From Bromus sterilis (Eukaryota; Streptophyta; Magnoliopsida; Poales; Poaceae), in contig OX465600.1 of assembly GCA_950022295.1 (NCBI GenBank), positions 310,878,031 to 310,942,030 of the forward strand: DNA of 64,000 nt, written 5' to 3'. This document shows, in pieces, positions 35,077-47,143 of this stretch. The notes beneath the pieces were generated by a model. The model had not been told where the DNA came from and ran no database searches. It was given only the letters and a program-made list of their open reading frames with translations. The position numbers were made by a program, and so were the translations under genes. Within the stretch, counting starts at the first letter, position 1. Every line of letters starts with the position of its first letter.

Positions 35077-35799
35077 ATGACCACTTTGTCATACCGCGCT
35101 ATGGCGTTTGGACCTGAGCTCAGGGGGATTTGCCACTACCTGACCATCTACGCGCCAGTCTTTCAGCCGGACATCGTGGAGACAAGGGGAGCTGATGACT
35201 ACTGGCAAGTGGAGACTTTCATCCTAGGAAGCAAGACGAACGAGCAAAGGGTGATCACGGAGTCATTCGAGGTGCATGCCCAGGAGAAGGAGTAGTGTGT
35301 GCGCATAGCCGCTCACCTAGCTCTTGGACGCATCGTTGAGATGTATGCCGGCCGACTAAAGGGTACGGTATACGCAGAGATGACCAAGATCCTTCCATCG
35401 AGAAACATATGGCCAAAGAAGTTCAAGTATGTGCCTGGGGCCATTTGGCCAGGTACAACTAGCTAGTTCTTCCAGAGCCTGGAGAAGCACATCCACTGCC
35501 AGGAGAAGGACATCCAGTCAGACCTCTACACCATCATTGAGTTGCAGCAGAAGAACACCAGGCTCAAAAGGGACAACAACAAGCTGAAGAAGGAGAGGGT
35601 GGAGATGCAAGCGGAGATAAAGAGACTGAAAGAGAAGATGAAGGCCAATGGGATTGAAGAACAAGAAGAGAAACCGGAAGTAGAGACCTCGGCAGAAGAA
35701 GATGAGCCGAGTCCCAAAAGGCGCAACCGCATTAGCGGGCGCGAATACCGCATGCTGTTTAGCAAAGACAGCATTCGCAATTACTACACCGGAAATTAG
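35077..35799 (+). pseudogene. Accessory ORF upstream of gag, coiled-coil protein, two stops
   Basis: One frame of 241 codons begins MTTLSYRAMAFGPELRG and runs to a TAG/TAA-class stop at 35,799, broken by TAG at 35,293-35,295 and TAG at 35,464-35,466. The middle part (IVEMYAGRLKGTVYAEM) and C-terminal part read as protein. The latter is a charged coiled coil (NTRLKRDNNKLKKERVEMQA) followed by an acidic stretch and a basic KRRNR patch. It lies between the PBS and gag on the element's sense strand. I do not recognise the family. It is not Gag, which follows at 36,147. Confidence 0.55.
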
Positions 35800-36146
35800 T
35801 GCACTATCGTTATCGTGTTAGCGTATTTGACCATGTCGACTTATTCGGTATGGCAATACTAGGTTGCTTGATATACTCTTATATTATCTGTGGTTGTGTT
35901 GAGGATCTTGTATGAGTTATGCAAAATATTTTAAACTATATGGTGTGATATGTGATGGTTTTTCGTATGAGTGCATTGGTTGATGATAATTATATGTTTG
36001 ATGCTATGGTGATGTTGTTTGGTGAAGTTGATTGGTGATATATGTATTGTATATATAATGCTTGACATGATCATCATAAGCATATGGGGTAGGATATATT
36101 TCCCTAGCTACTTTCTGTCTACAACTTACCTATTCTTGCCCAACAA

Positions 36147-37742
36147 ATGCCGCCGAGATGTGATCCCACGGGGAATGAGAACAACAACAATGGAGTGCCA
36201 GCTTATATGCAACAGCTACTTCAAGGACAGGCTCAGTTGATCCAGTTGCTCACTCAGAACATGGGCAACAACAACAATGCGCCACCACCACCACCGCCAC
36301 CTGTGGACACGCTGGCGAGGTTCCTGAGGTTGAATCCTCAGAGGTTCTCTAGCACTCCTGAGCCCATAGTCGCGGATGACTGGCTTCGTTCAGTGGGCCG
36401 GAACATGGAGACAGTTGGCTGTACTGAGGCGGAGAGGGTGAGGTTTGCCTCACATTTGCTGGAGGGTTCTGCCGCAGCATGGTGGGACAACTACTTGGTG
36501 ACTTATCCCATCGACACCATCACTTGGGCGCAATTTCAGTCTGCTTTTCGCGCCGCACATGTTTCAGCAGGCGCCATGAGCTTGAAGAAGAAGGAGTTCC
36601 GCAGCTTGCGTCAGGGAGGCCGTTCAGTGGCCGAGTATGTTGAGGTGTTCAACAAGCTTGCAAGATATGCTCCAGATGATGTCAGGAATGATGCAGCAAG
36701 GCAAGAAAAGTTCTTGGAGGGGCTGAATGATGAGTTGGGAGTCCAGTTGACAGTGGCTACCTTTGCTAACTGCCAGGGGCTCATAGACAAAGCTATTGTG
36801 TTGGAAGGCAAGCAGCAGGCCATTGAGAACCGCAAGAGGAAGTACAACAACAACAACAATGGTGGCAAGTATAACTCTGGACCGCATCAGAAGCCACGCA
36901 CTTCTTATGGTGGCAATGGAGGACATAACCATGGACATAACCACAATGGTGGGAATAGCCATGTTCATAGTGGAGGACACAACCATCATGGTGGGAATGG
37001 TCACAACCATAATGGCCACAACCACCACAATGGTAACAGGAATGGCAATGGCAATGGCAATGGCAATGGAAATGGAAGGAACAATGGGAATGGGAGAAGC
37101 AATGGAGCCAATGGAGGCAATGGAAACAATCGTCAGAATGGCCAGGCACCAAAGGACTCGAGTCACATCCAGTGTTTCAGGTGCAAGAACATGGGACACT
37201 ATGCCACAGACTGCCCAGATTCCAATGGGAATGGAGTCGTCAAGCCCAATCCTTTCAAAAAGGGGCATGTGAACCATGTCAACGTGGAGGAGATTTATGA
37301 TGAGCCTGATGCTGTGATTGGTAAGTTCTTTATCAATTCAGTACCCGCACTTGTTCTTTTTTACTCTGGTGCATCGCATTCTTTCATATCGAGGGCATTT
37401 GTGGATAAGCATAAGTTGCCTACCGTAGTTCTTAAGTATTCTATGCTCGTAAGTTCACCGGGAGCGGAGATGTCAGCTAGTTTGGGATGCTGTCAGTTGA
37501 GCCTAGCCATAGGGAAGCATGTTTTTCCTACAGATTTTATTGTATTAGAGTCACAAGGTTTGGATGTTATATTGGGCATGGATTGGCTAGCAGAGTACCA
37601 AGGTGTTATTGATTGTGCCAGTCGGTCTATCACTCTCCGTACACCGAAGGGGCAGAAGATCAGATATGAGTCCAAGTATAAGCATCAGCACGCTCAGGTG
37701 AATTCTCTTAAGGGGGTAGCCTGGATGATGTGCGTGTTGTGA
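36147..37742 (+). pseudogene. Gypsy gag and protease, frame broken at 3' end
   Basis: 531 codons. The Gag region is at about residues 50-240 (retrotransposon gag family, WWDNYLVTYP to FRSLRQGGRSVAEY), then a His/Asn/Gly-rich linker, then a CCHC zinc knuckle at Cys343, Cys346, His351 and Cys356 (CFRCKNMGHYATDC). The aspartic protease follows, but its catalytic triplet, normally Asp-Ser-Gly, reads Tyr-Ser-Gly (Tyr406). A one-base loss near 37,716 shifts the frame and ends the ORF early at 37,742. Gag forms the particle and the protease would cut the polyprotein, so this copy should lack protease activity. Confidence 0.9.
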
Positions 37743-37858
37743 GGGATTATCCGGATGTGTTTCCGGAGGAGTTGCCAGGTATGCCACCGGATAGGGAGAT
37801 TTAGTTCCTTATTGATTTAATACTAGGCACGGGGCCTATTGCTAAGAGACCGTATAGG

Positions 37859-40156
37859 ATGCCCGCTAATGAACTTGCAGAGTTGAAGGAACAGATTAGA
37901 GAGTTGCAGGAAAAGGGCTTCATTCGCCCAAGCTCGTCACCTTGGGGATCTCCAGTGTTGTTTGTTGAGAAGAAGGATGGAACCCAGAGGATGTGTGTTG
38001 ATTACCGTTCTCTGAATGATGTTACTATCAAGAACAAGTATCCTTTACCTGTGATTAATGATCTATTTGACAAGTTGGAGGGAGCTTGTGTATTCTCTAA
38101 GATTGATCTTCGTTCTGGTTACCATCAAGTGAAGATTCGGGAGAAGGATATTCCGAAGACTGCTTTTACTACAAGGTATGGGTTGTATGAGTATACTGTT
38201 ATGTCATTTGGATTGACTAATGCTCCTGCATACTTCATGAATATGATGAACAAGGTGTTTATGGAGTTCTTGGATAAATTCGTTGTGGTGTTCATTGATG
38301 ATATATTGGTGTATTCCAAGAATGAGCAAGAGCATGAAGCACATTTGCGCTTGGTATTGGAGAAGCTCAGGGAGCACAAATTGTATGCCAAATTCAGCAA
38401 GTGTGAGTTTTGGTTGAAGGAGGTAGGATTCCTTGGACATGTTGTGTCAGGAGAAGGAGTGGCTGTGGACCCATCCAAGGTTTCAACAGTTACGGAATGG
38501 GAGACACCCGCGACAGTTGGAGACATTCGCAGTTTCTTGGGTCTTGCAGGATATTACCGGAGGTTCATTGAGAATTTCTCCAAGCTTGCAAAACCAATGA
38601 GTGAGCTGTTGAAGAAAGAGAATAAGTTTGATTGGAGTGAGGCATGTGAAACCAGCTTTCAGGAGTTGAAGAAACGGTTAGTAACTGCACCTGTTTTATG
38701 TTTTCCTGATATACATAAGGATTTCCAAGTATATTGTGATGCATCTCGTCGAGGACTTGGTTGTGTTTTGATGCAAGGGGGTAGACTTGTTGCTTATGCT
38801 TCACGTCAGCTTAAGAACCATGAGCAGAACTATCCTACACATGATTTGGAGTTAGCCGCAGTTGTTCATGCATTGAAAACATGGAGGCAATATCTTGTTG
38901 GTAATCATTGTGATGTTTTTACTGATCATAAGAGTTTGAAGTATATCTTTACTCAGAAGGAGTTGAATCTCAGGCAGAGTAGATGGCTGGAGCTTATTAA
39001 GGATTATGATTTGAATGTGCAGTATCATCCTGGTAAAGCGAATGTGGTTGCTGATGCATTGAGCCGTAAGAGTCATATCAATGTTGCTAATGTTGAGGAT
39101 ATGCCACTTGAGTTATGTGAGCAGTTCAAGAATCTCAGGTTGGAGATAGTTCCTAAGGGATATGTGGCAACATTGGAAGTGAAGCCCAATCTGTTGGAAA
39201 GAATCAGAGAAACTCAGAAGGGTGATGCAGAAATTGATGAGATAAAGGTGAATATGACCAAAGGGAAAGCAGAGGGATTCCGTGAGGATGAACATGGATC
39301 CATTTGGTTTGAGAAGCGCATTTGTGTACCGCAGGATGCAGAGATCAGGAAGTTGATTCTTCAGGAGGCACATGATTCACCTTATTCTATTCATCCCGGG
39401 AATACCAAGATGTATTTGGACTTGAGGGAGAGATTTTGGTGGCCTAGCCTGAAGCGAGAGATAGCCCAGTATATTGCATTGCGTGATGTTTGCCAGAGAG
39501 TCAAGGCTGAGCATCAGAAGCCAGCAGGATTGTTGCAGCCTTTTCCTATACCAGATTGGAAGTGGGATCAGATAGGTATGGACTTTATTACTGGTTTACC
39601 CAGGACTCGGTCAGGATATGATTCTATTTGGGTGATTGTTGATCGTTTGACCAAGGTTGCTCACTTCATCCCGGTGAAGACAACTTATACAAGTGCTAAG
39701 CTAGCCAAGATTTATATGTCCAGGATCGTGTGCTTGCATGGAGTTCCAAGCAAGGTTGTGTCTGATAGAGGTACTCAGTTTTCTTCGAAGTTTTGGCGTC
39801 AGTTGCATGAGACCTTGGGCACTAGGCTGGAGTTCAGTACATCGTTCCATACACAGACAGATGGGCAGACCGAGAGAGTCAATCAGATCTTGGAGGATAT
39901 GTTGAGAGCTTGTGCATTGGATTATGGTTCAAGTTGGGATGACAACTTACCGTATGCTGAGTTCTCATACAACAACAGTTACCAGGCTAGTCTGCAGATG
40001 GCACCATTTGAGTTACTGTATGGCAGGAAGTGCAGGACTCCGTTGATGTGGGATGAAGTAGGAGAGTGTCAGTTTTTCGGACCTGACCTGATCAGAGATG
40101 CTGAGGAGAAAGTCAAGTTGATCCATGATAGACTGAAGATAGCACAGTCCAGGTAG
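37859..40156 (+). pseudogene. Gypsy reverse transcriptase, RNase H and integrase
   Basis: 765 codons in frame with the sequence upstream, from which it is separated by TAG at 37,802-37,804. Reverse transcriptase occupies the first 250 residues with the catalytic Phe-Ile-Asp-Asp at 145-148. RNase H follows (QVYCDASRRGLGCVL to ADALSRK). Integrase has an HHCC zinc domain in which the first Cys is Arg542, then the core D-D-E residues in MDFITGLP, SDRGTQF and TDGQTERVNQ. The ORF ends at TAG 40,154-40,156 before the integrase C-terminal part. RT copies the RNA and integrase inserts the DNA. Confidence 0.93.
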
Positions 40157-40670
40157 AAGATTTATGCAGATGCGAAGCGCAAGGATGTAACCTATGAAGT
40201 TGGAGACCGTGCGTATCTCAGAGTTTCACCAATTCGCGGAATCAAGAGGTTTGGAATCAAGGGCAAGTTAGCACCACGTTTTGTGGGGCCTTACAAGATC
40301 TTGGAGCGCAGAGGAGAGGTAGGTAGCTTATCAGTTGGAGTTGCCAGAAGATTTGTAAGGAGTTCATGATGTGTTTCACGTATCCCAGCTGAAGAAGTGT
40401 CATGCAGAGATGGCAGATATTCCTTTGAGAGATAAAGTGCCACTTGAGGCAATTCAGTTGGAGAGTGACCTGACTTATGAGGAGAAACCTGTTAAGATTC
40501 TAGAGACTGCAGAAAGAGTTACCCGCACCAAGACAATCAGGCTATGCAAGGTTAAGTGGGATCATCATACCGAAGAGGAGGCAACTTGGCAGCGTGAAGA
40601 AGATCTGAAGCAAGACCACCCGCACCTCTTTGCTAGCCAGCCCGAATCTCGAGGACGAGATTCATCTTAA
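40157..40670 (+). pseudogene. Integrase C-terminus with chromodomain-like tail
   Basis: This continues the integrase after the stop: GDRAYLRVSPIRGIKRFG (GPY/F-type region), then a four-base duplication (GGTAGGTA, 40,318-40,325) shifting the frame and a TAA at 40,356-40,358. From 40,371 the frame reads FHVSQLKKCHAEM and a chromodomain-like segment, LCKVKWDHHTEEEATW, followed by a short tail. Such domains steer integration to heterochromatin in chromoviruses. Confidence 0.8.
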
Positions 40671-40680
40671 GGGGGGTAGG
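40669..40680 (+). other. Polypurine tract
   Basis: AAGGGGGGTAGG, two bases before the 3' LTR; primes plus-strand DNA synthesis. Confidence 0.85.
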
Positions 40681-40682
40681 TT

Positions 40683-43554
40683 TGTAACATCCCAATTTTC
40701 TAAATTTGGATGTTAATAGATCATCATATGCATCTCATGCTGCTTCCGCATTATTCTAGAGTTTAAAAATATTTTTAACATTTTTCAACATGTGGCAGTT
40801 CGCTGAGGAGGATATAAAAGGACTTATCCCCATTTTTAAATTGTTGGAAAATAGTTTAAAATATTTTTGGGAGACTTTTTAAATTTACTTTGGGGTTATA
40901 AATAATTTCTAAAAATATTTTGGGAATTTATTTATGCTCCGGAAAAGTTTTAAAATCATTTTCGGACTTTTTCGGTATTTTTAAAGTGCCAGAAAAGTAT
41001 TTAAAAATAAGTTGCAAAGTTTTTATTTTTATTTAATATTTTGGTAAAGCCAAAAATTCTATTTTATTATTTTAAAAATGTTGGCGAAGACGGAAATTAA
41101 AAATAATATTCCGTGATTTTTCTAAAATTATTTTGGGCCTAATGGGTCGTTCTGTTTTTTTTCGCCTGACCGAATTTGTTTTTATTTCGGATTAAAAAAA
41201 ACTTCGCGGATCGGGTTATAAATACCCGCGTACCCGCGGGTTTTAGGGTTTTTGCCCGCGAACCCGATCCGCCAAGCGCCGCCGCCTCCCGGGAGCCGCC
41301 GCCGCCGCCCCTCGCCGGTGAGCCCCGCCGCCCCACCGTCCCGCCGCCCCCTCGCCGAGGCCACCGCGCGCCGCCGGGCCGCTGGCCGCAGCCGCCGCCG
41401 CCGACCGGCCGCCGGAACTCTGGCCATATCTGGATTCAAATCCGCGGGACCCGTCGCCGCCGACGTCATCGCCGACGACGCCGACATCGTCGCCGGAATC
41501 TCGCCGGAGTTCGGTTTTTTTTCGTCGCCGGTGAGCACCTCGCGCCGCCCCGCCTCCCTAGCCGTCGTCCCCGCCGCCTAGCCGCCGCGCCGCCACCCCA
41601 GCCCGCGCCGCCGCCGCCCCCGCGCGTCCCCGGCCGCCCCCCCCCCCCCCCCCCGGCGCGTCCCCGCCGCCGGCCAAAGCAGCCGGACCCACCGCCGCAG
41701 TCGTGCCCCATGGCCATGGCCGTCGGGCCTTGGAGGAGAAGGAAAGAAATCGCGTTGGAAAAAAAAACGAGTCCAGATCTGGTCAACCGTTGGCCAGGGA
41801 CCCGATCGCGTTTTTTGTGTTATTTTATTTACAGATAGGTCCTTTTTGCAGTATAGACCCCGATTTCACCCGGTACCGTTTTCGCGAGTACTTTTTAACT
41901 ATAGCTCGGAATCGAGTGATTCCAGTTGCGTTGCGACCGTGAAGAAATTTTCTAGCCAGTAGACTAAGTTTTACAGAAGTTTGAAGTTTTCAAATTTGAA
42001 TCCCAAGCAGATCCAATTTGAACTTCCGGTAGCCGTATCTTTTAAACAGTGCGCCCGTTTGCGCCGTTTCTTTTTGCGTTGGTTTTATTTTGACAAGTAC
42101 TTTAAGTTTAGCTACTGTTAGGCAAGTTTTTCTACTGTTATCTGTATGTTTATTACTGTTTGTGCATATTTGTATTGAGTATATGTTGATTGGTGCTATG
42201 TTTGCTCGTATAGATTGTCCGGAGTGCGCCGCCTCGTTTTGTGAGGATTTTGATCGTCAGGAACAGCAAGAAGGCAAGTGATGCTTTGACCATACTCATA
42301 CCTATATTTTCTATATGCATTATGTTAAGACTATCACCCTATTGCATGATAGGTAGTTTACTTTACTGTTGCTGCAAAACCAGTTAGGATAGCCACATGT
42401 CTTGACTTGAAATTGTAGATCAACCTAGCCGTGTTGTTACTTTATTGCTATGCTTTGTAGACGTGGTTGGGTTGTGAGAATTCATGGAGTGTATGTGAGC
42501 TATTTAATAATTTGTGTAGCAACTTCATAATAAATAGAAATCACTTCTGGACGGGCGGGTTGCATCCCGGTGGCTGTGCCTTGTCTAAGTACAGTGCCGG
42601 GGTTAAATGCACTCAATGGTTGTTTTGGTGGTGAACCGGGTGCGACATGGTGTCTACCCTCTGAACGCAGTGGGCGCCGTCCAGGCTCAAAAAGATCAGA
42701 CATGCAATATCACTAGTAGCTTCCGTGTACAGCCACTGGCTATATGGGCTCTGGCTTAGCACAAGTACGTTGTGGGGAACCTGGCCCTGGTAGCTAGCTG
42801 ATGTAGATGTGTGTTAGGTGTACCGGCTACGAAAGGGTGGAGGCAACCTCTTCAGAAAGGCTTTGTCTCAATCTTCGGGTTGAGTCCAGTGGGGAACGTG
42901 TACAACCTCTGCAAAGCGTATAAACTGATCATGATTAGCCGTGTCCACGGTTACGGACGAACTTTGAGCAACTAGTCAGTACTGTTGATGAATGATCTTG
43001 ATAGATGAACACTTAATAATAACTTTGGTGGGAAAGAGTAGCATGGGTTGCTGTGTGTTTCAGGTAGAATTCAACTTAAAATTTTGACTAGTTTAGTTCA
43101 GGAGAAAATTGGCTTTCAGCAAAACAAAACCATAAGCCTTTCCTTTGACTCACCTTGCATGTAGCTGTAGGTCCTTTATATAAACTTTTCCGTGTCACTT
43201 GCCGTACAAATCAGATGTACTGACCCGTTGTCGGGATGTAACCTTCGGTGTTGCAGGTTTTTCAGATGACCAGTAAGGTGTGTTTAGGGTTGCGGGTCTA
43301 CACTCAGCACGTTCGCTTGTGGATGTTGATGGGACTCCTCGTTACTTGCTTATGCTTCCGCTATATTTATATTGAATAAGTTAGCCTTGAGCTATGCAAC
43401 TTGTTATTTGTTTTAATCTGGATCATACGTTGTAATAATGATGCACTTGTACTTTGATATACATCTATGATACTGTGTGTGTGCCAGCGAGTTCGATTCA
43501 GGAACTGGCACTTGAGCACAAAGACTTCAATTCTATGTGAATTGGGTCGTTACA
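40683..43554 (+). repeat. 3' LTR of gypsy element
   Basis: 2,872 bp, uninterrupted, TGTAACATCCC to GTCGTTACA. It matches the 5' LTR minus its insertion. TATAAATA is at 41,217-41,224 and a long C tract at about 41,637-41,654. Confidence 0.95.
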
Positions 43555-43559
43555 GGTAT

Positions 43560-44975
43560 AATTATTGAAGATGTACACAAATGGTTATTAGGTTGTTTAA
43601 TCACATAATAGTCTCACAACACATAGGTTGTTCGATGACCCAGTCAACAGCATGTATGTTTTCTGTTCACTTCTTCATTTGATACATTGGTATTGGAGAG
43701 CGACTGCCTTTTGTGTTTCCTAATAATGTTCAGCACTGTTGAAATTTTTAGTGGACAAAAGCGGAGCTAGCATGGAATTACGCCTAGGGCTAAACTAGCT
43801 TAAGTGATGCATTTTAGTAACTTTTTTTATTTAATAAAAATAAATTACAAAGACAATTATCACTAAGCCTCGGGTTATAGTCCTATTTGGCCTAGGCTTG
43901 TCTCTGCCATTGGTGCAATAGGAGTTTCGAAGTCAAGTTTTCTTGCTCGGGATTTTAGCAAAGTTCAAGAAGCAGCTGTGTCCATTTTTAGATTATAAAT
44001 AGGAAATCCAATATTGGCGCAAGCTCAAAGGAGGGAACTACATTGATGACAGTGGATGGGCATATAGAGTTTCATTAGCACGCGGACAGGATACATAACT
44101 CTTAAGCGTCGTTTGTGCCGGCCTAATAGATACTTAGCATGACATTAGCACATGAAATCGCGGGACTAATAGAAACAGTACAAGGGAGATAGGCATGACA
44201 TACGTTTATCTCTTTCTAATGTATTTAAAATATTTATGTATAATAAAAAATGTTTTTAACAGTAATCCACATCCAATAGTAATTAGACAAAATGTTGCTT
44301 TTATTTGACTAAACCAACAGAAAGAAAAAATCTGCTTGGAAAAGTCTTGAACACAAGACCTATTGGATGGATAAGAACAAACTAGCCACTACACCAGTTT
44401 TATACCTACAAGAACTATTGTCAAGGACTAAGGCGGTAGCCTTTGCCATGTCATTTTGGATAACTCACAACATTAGCTGCTAACGAGGAGTAGGAATTTC
44501 CTGCTTTTCTATCTCGTTTCAAAAAAAAAAATCTACTTGTATCTCAAACGATTGTAATCTCATGAGTAAGCAATGAAAGTTTGTTGCAAAAGAAGAAGAA
44601 GAAATAGTTGCTGGCAACGAGCACGATGTCTCAGGGAGATACGTAGGGCCTGCTAGTGTCACTGATTGACGCAAAGTAGTCTACGACAAGCTCATCACTC
44701 ATCAGTGTGCCATCACTTTCACCTGTGATTCGGCTGTTGCTGAATAATAAGGAAGTGCGCATGACGATACACGCTGTGCGTCATCATAGTACGATACTCA
44801 TTGTGAACTTGTGTCCACCGCAGCTTTGACACAGACGCGCACCATGATTGTAGGAATCCAAATCTCATGTCTTTCCGGCCACGCAGAAAACGAGGGGCTC
44901 CGTGTATCAAACCAGGGTCACTATGTCTGTGATGATTGGTTTCCCAACAGTTCACAAGATTCCTCAAGAGTACAA
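43560..44975. other. Intergenic DNA with a possible hAT-like MITE
   Basis: Around 43,757-43,915 AGCGGAGCTAGC at the left and GTCTCTGCC at the right resemble the ends of plant hAT MITEs, but no clean 8-bp duplication was found. The rest (repeats, an A tract at 44,520) has no gene signature. Confidence 0.3.
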
Positions 44976-45453
44976 TTAGAAAAAGTACAATAAAATGATG
45001 TTGGTAGGCTATAAGCATTAAAATATACTCCTTCCATTTCAAAATGTAATGCGCCCGCGCTTTTCGAGGTTCAACTTTGATCATAAATTTAACCATCGAG
45101 ACCGACTACGGCGGGAGAAAAAATTATATAATCGAAAACTTCTTTCGAACACGAATTCATTGGTATGATTTTTGCCCCGCCGCAATTGGTCTCGTTGGTT
45201 AAATTTATGGTCAAAGTTGAATCACGGAAACCGAGGATGCACTATATTTTGGAATGAAGGGAGTATCATTCTTGCTTAATTGGAGAAGAAAGGAAAAGAG
45301 AAAGAAAAAAACGGACTATAGATTAGTAAACACGCTCCTAGACACTTTATAAATAAAAAATGGATCATATAAATAATATATATTTATATCTAACTATTAT
45401 ATTTATTGACTATAGAATTGCAACAACCGGCTATATTACTAGTCACACTCTTA
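44976..45453. mobile_element. TTA-flanked MITE, second copy, interrupted
   Basis: TTA at 44,976-44,978 and 45,451-45,453. The left arm GAAAAAGTACAATAAAATGA resembles the element at 6,257, and the right arm shares ACACGCTCCTA and GGCTATA blocks with it. A Stowaway element of 236 bp sits inside, so the host MITE is about 240 bp. Confidence 0.6.
45028..45263. mobile_element. Stowaway MITE nested in the TTA MITE
   Basis: CTCCTTCCATTTCAAAATGT at the left pairs with the reverse complement of the right end (CTCCCTTCATTCCAAAATAT), followed in both arms by GGTTCAACTTTGA or close variants and CATAAATTTAACC. TA flanks both sides (45,026-45,027 and 45,264-45,265). Confidence 0.88.
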
Positions 45454-45643
45454 AGCAATAGGCCAGCGCTAGCTCACACCGTCACCAGATTCAGTCGGTC
45501 ACCGTGTGACCGTTTGATTAAATTCATTGTTCTTCCTTCGGTGTGCTTATGATAGAGCTCTGGTTTTTAGAGCTTCGGTGTGGTCGTGTAGACTACAAGT
45601 CATGGAGTCCATGACTTGCGCCACATCTGGGCCCTCCGTTATT

Positions 45644-46069
45644 AATGCAATGGATATAAATAACCAAAGGCAAAATGGAAAGTGCTCAAGTGATCCCGAG
45701 CTCATATGAGCTCGGGATGAACAGTAAATTTGAAAAAAATACAAAAAAAATAAAAAAAATCTGATTTTTTTTACGAACATTTGACAAATGTTTGATATGT
45801 TTGCAAAATTTTCTCACGAAATGACATTCGTGTAATACGCAGCAAAAAAACAAAATCAGAACTCCAAAATGCTGTAAAAAATAACATTTTTGGAGCATCA
45901 ATTTTGTTTTTTTTCTGTATATTCCACGGATGTTATTTTGTGATAAAATTTTACAAGCATATTAAAAATTTGTCAAATATTCACCACAAAAAATTTCAGA
46001 TTTTTTTAAAAAAAATTGTATTTTTTTCGATTTTACTGTTCACCCGAGCTCATATGAGCTCGGGCAAAA
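45644..46069. mobile_element. Inverted-repeat element with palindromic ends
   Basis: A 22-bp perfect palindrome with core GAGCTCATATGAGCTC occurs at 45,695-45,716 and 46,043-46,064. Inside them ATGAACAGTAAATTTGAAAA faces a reverse-complementary GATTTTACTGTTCACCC end. The interior is AT-rich with no coding frame. TCCGTTATT occurs outside both ends (45,635-45,643 and 46,070-46,078) and may be a 9-bp Mutator-type duplication, though the left palindrome is about 50 bp from it. Confidence 0.6.
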
Positions 46070-46078
46070 TCCGTTATT

Positions 46079-46615
46079 GAGGGACCGAGATCTGGTGACT
46101 TGCATTGTAACGTGCGGCCAGAATCGGCCTTTCAAATCGTATCTAATGGCCAGGAGCACTTCAGAGCAAATCAACTTTCACTCTTAATATTACCCCAGTA
46201 CAAATACAAATTCTTGCTAGACTGAACATACTAGTAATTACTTCAGTACAAATTACTAGTGGACATACTACATACGTGAACATCAAAAAACAGAAAACTA
46301 AACATACATGCGTACAAGCAACAACAACTATCTCCCCATTGTAGTTTTTGTAGAAGTAATAGTAATTAAGAATAAATTTTAGGAACAAATAGACTGAATT
46401 AATGAACATAAAAAAACTGAAAACTGAACATTAAAAAAAATAAAATTTGAACATACATGAACATCAAAAAACTGAAAACTGTACAATTTTATTAACAAAA
46501 TACATCAGGGAAGGAACAAAAAACTACATTTTATGTGTCCTTCACCATACAAATTTATGTGCTATTAAGCCAACCATCAGAAGAACAAAAACTGTGTGTG
46601 TACACACACATACAC
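46079..46615. other. AT-rich spacer
   Basis: GAACAT(A/C)...AAAAAACTGAAAACTG-type phrases recur three times between 46,262 and 46,482. No gene seen. Confidence 0.35.
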
Positions 46616-47143
46616 ATCAACCACATCAAACATGCAACCATCAGCATGAAGTCATTGGAACAGAAAAATCTGCATGAAGTCACTTTTCCATCAAATTTGC
46701 TTTTGTTTGTGCATCTTTTCCTCACATTAAAGCCTATGTGACCCCCATATTCTACCCAAAACACCCAAGCCTCATCCGAATCTCATATGAACTAGAGGTA
46801 TCATCTTGCTAATTTCTGCCATTGCACAACACTTTCACAATTGCATACTGCCCCAATTCTGCAAAAAATCAAGAAATACATGTATACAATTAGTGGCAGA
46901 CCGATATAGTTACTAAGAAATACAATAAAATATGCCCTTATTTGGCTATTATAGGTGTATCTTTTACTTTTTGAAAAAAATAACATCGGTATTCTGGCAT
47001 GTTCAAAGTTAATCATGTTTAGAGGTGTATTAAACAAAATAGATGAGTCTTTATCCGATTAGTATGCCTTGCAGAATCTGAAAAATCTAACAAGTGTGCC
47101 CAATCACCACTATCGTCAATGATTGAGCCAAACCACAACCATC
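46616..47143 (+). repeat. 539-bp repeat, copy B
   Basis: Direct-oriented partner of 24,491-25,029, 528 bp here. The match ends within one base of ACAACCATC on both sides, so the copies share defined ends. Confidence 0.85.

Larger units (their letters stand above)
29894..43554 (+). mobile_element. Gypsy (chromovirus, Tekay/Del-like) LTR retrotransposon, 13.7 kb
   Basis: TGTAACATCCC...GTCGTTACA LTRs bound the element, and GGTAT flanks it on both sides (29,889-29,893 and 43,555-43,559). The order is 5' LTR, PBS, accessory ORF, gag-protease, reverse transcriptase, RNase H, integrase, chromodomain, polypurine tract, 3' LTR. The integrase-after-RT order and the chromodomain-like tail place it in the chromovirus branch. 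The pol frame is broken at several points. The LTRs differ by roughly 1-2.5% in the two stretches compared by eye (31,500-31,920 and 31,920-32,290 against the 3' LTR), suggesting a fairly young insertion. A later element interrupted the 5' LTR. Confidence 0.95.

Noticed and set aside
36624..37277. Minus-strand Ile/Val-rich frame opposite gag
   Set aside because: Mirror of the His/Asn/Gly-rich gag linker.
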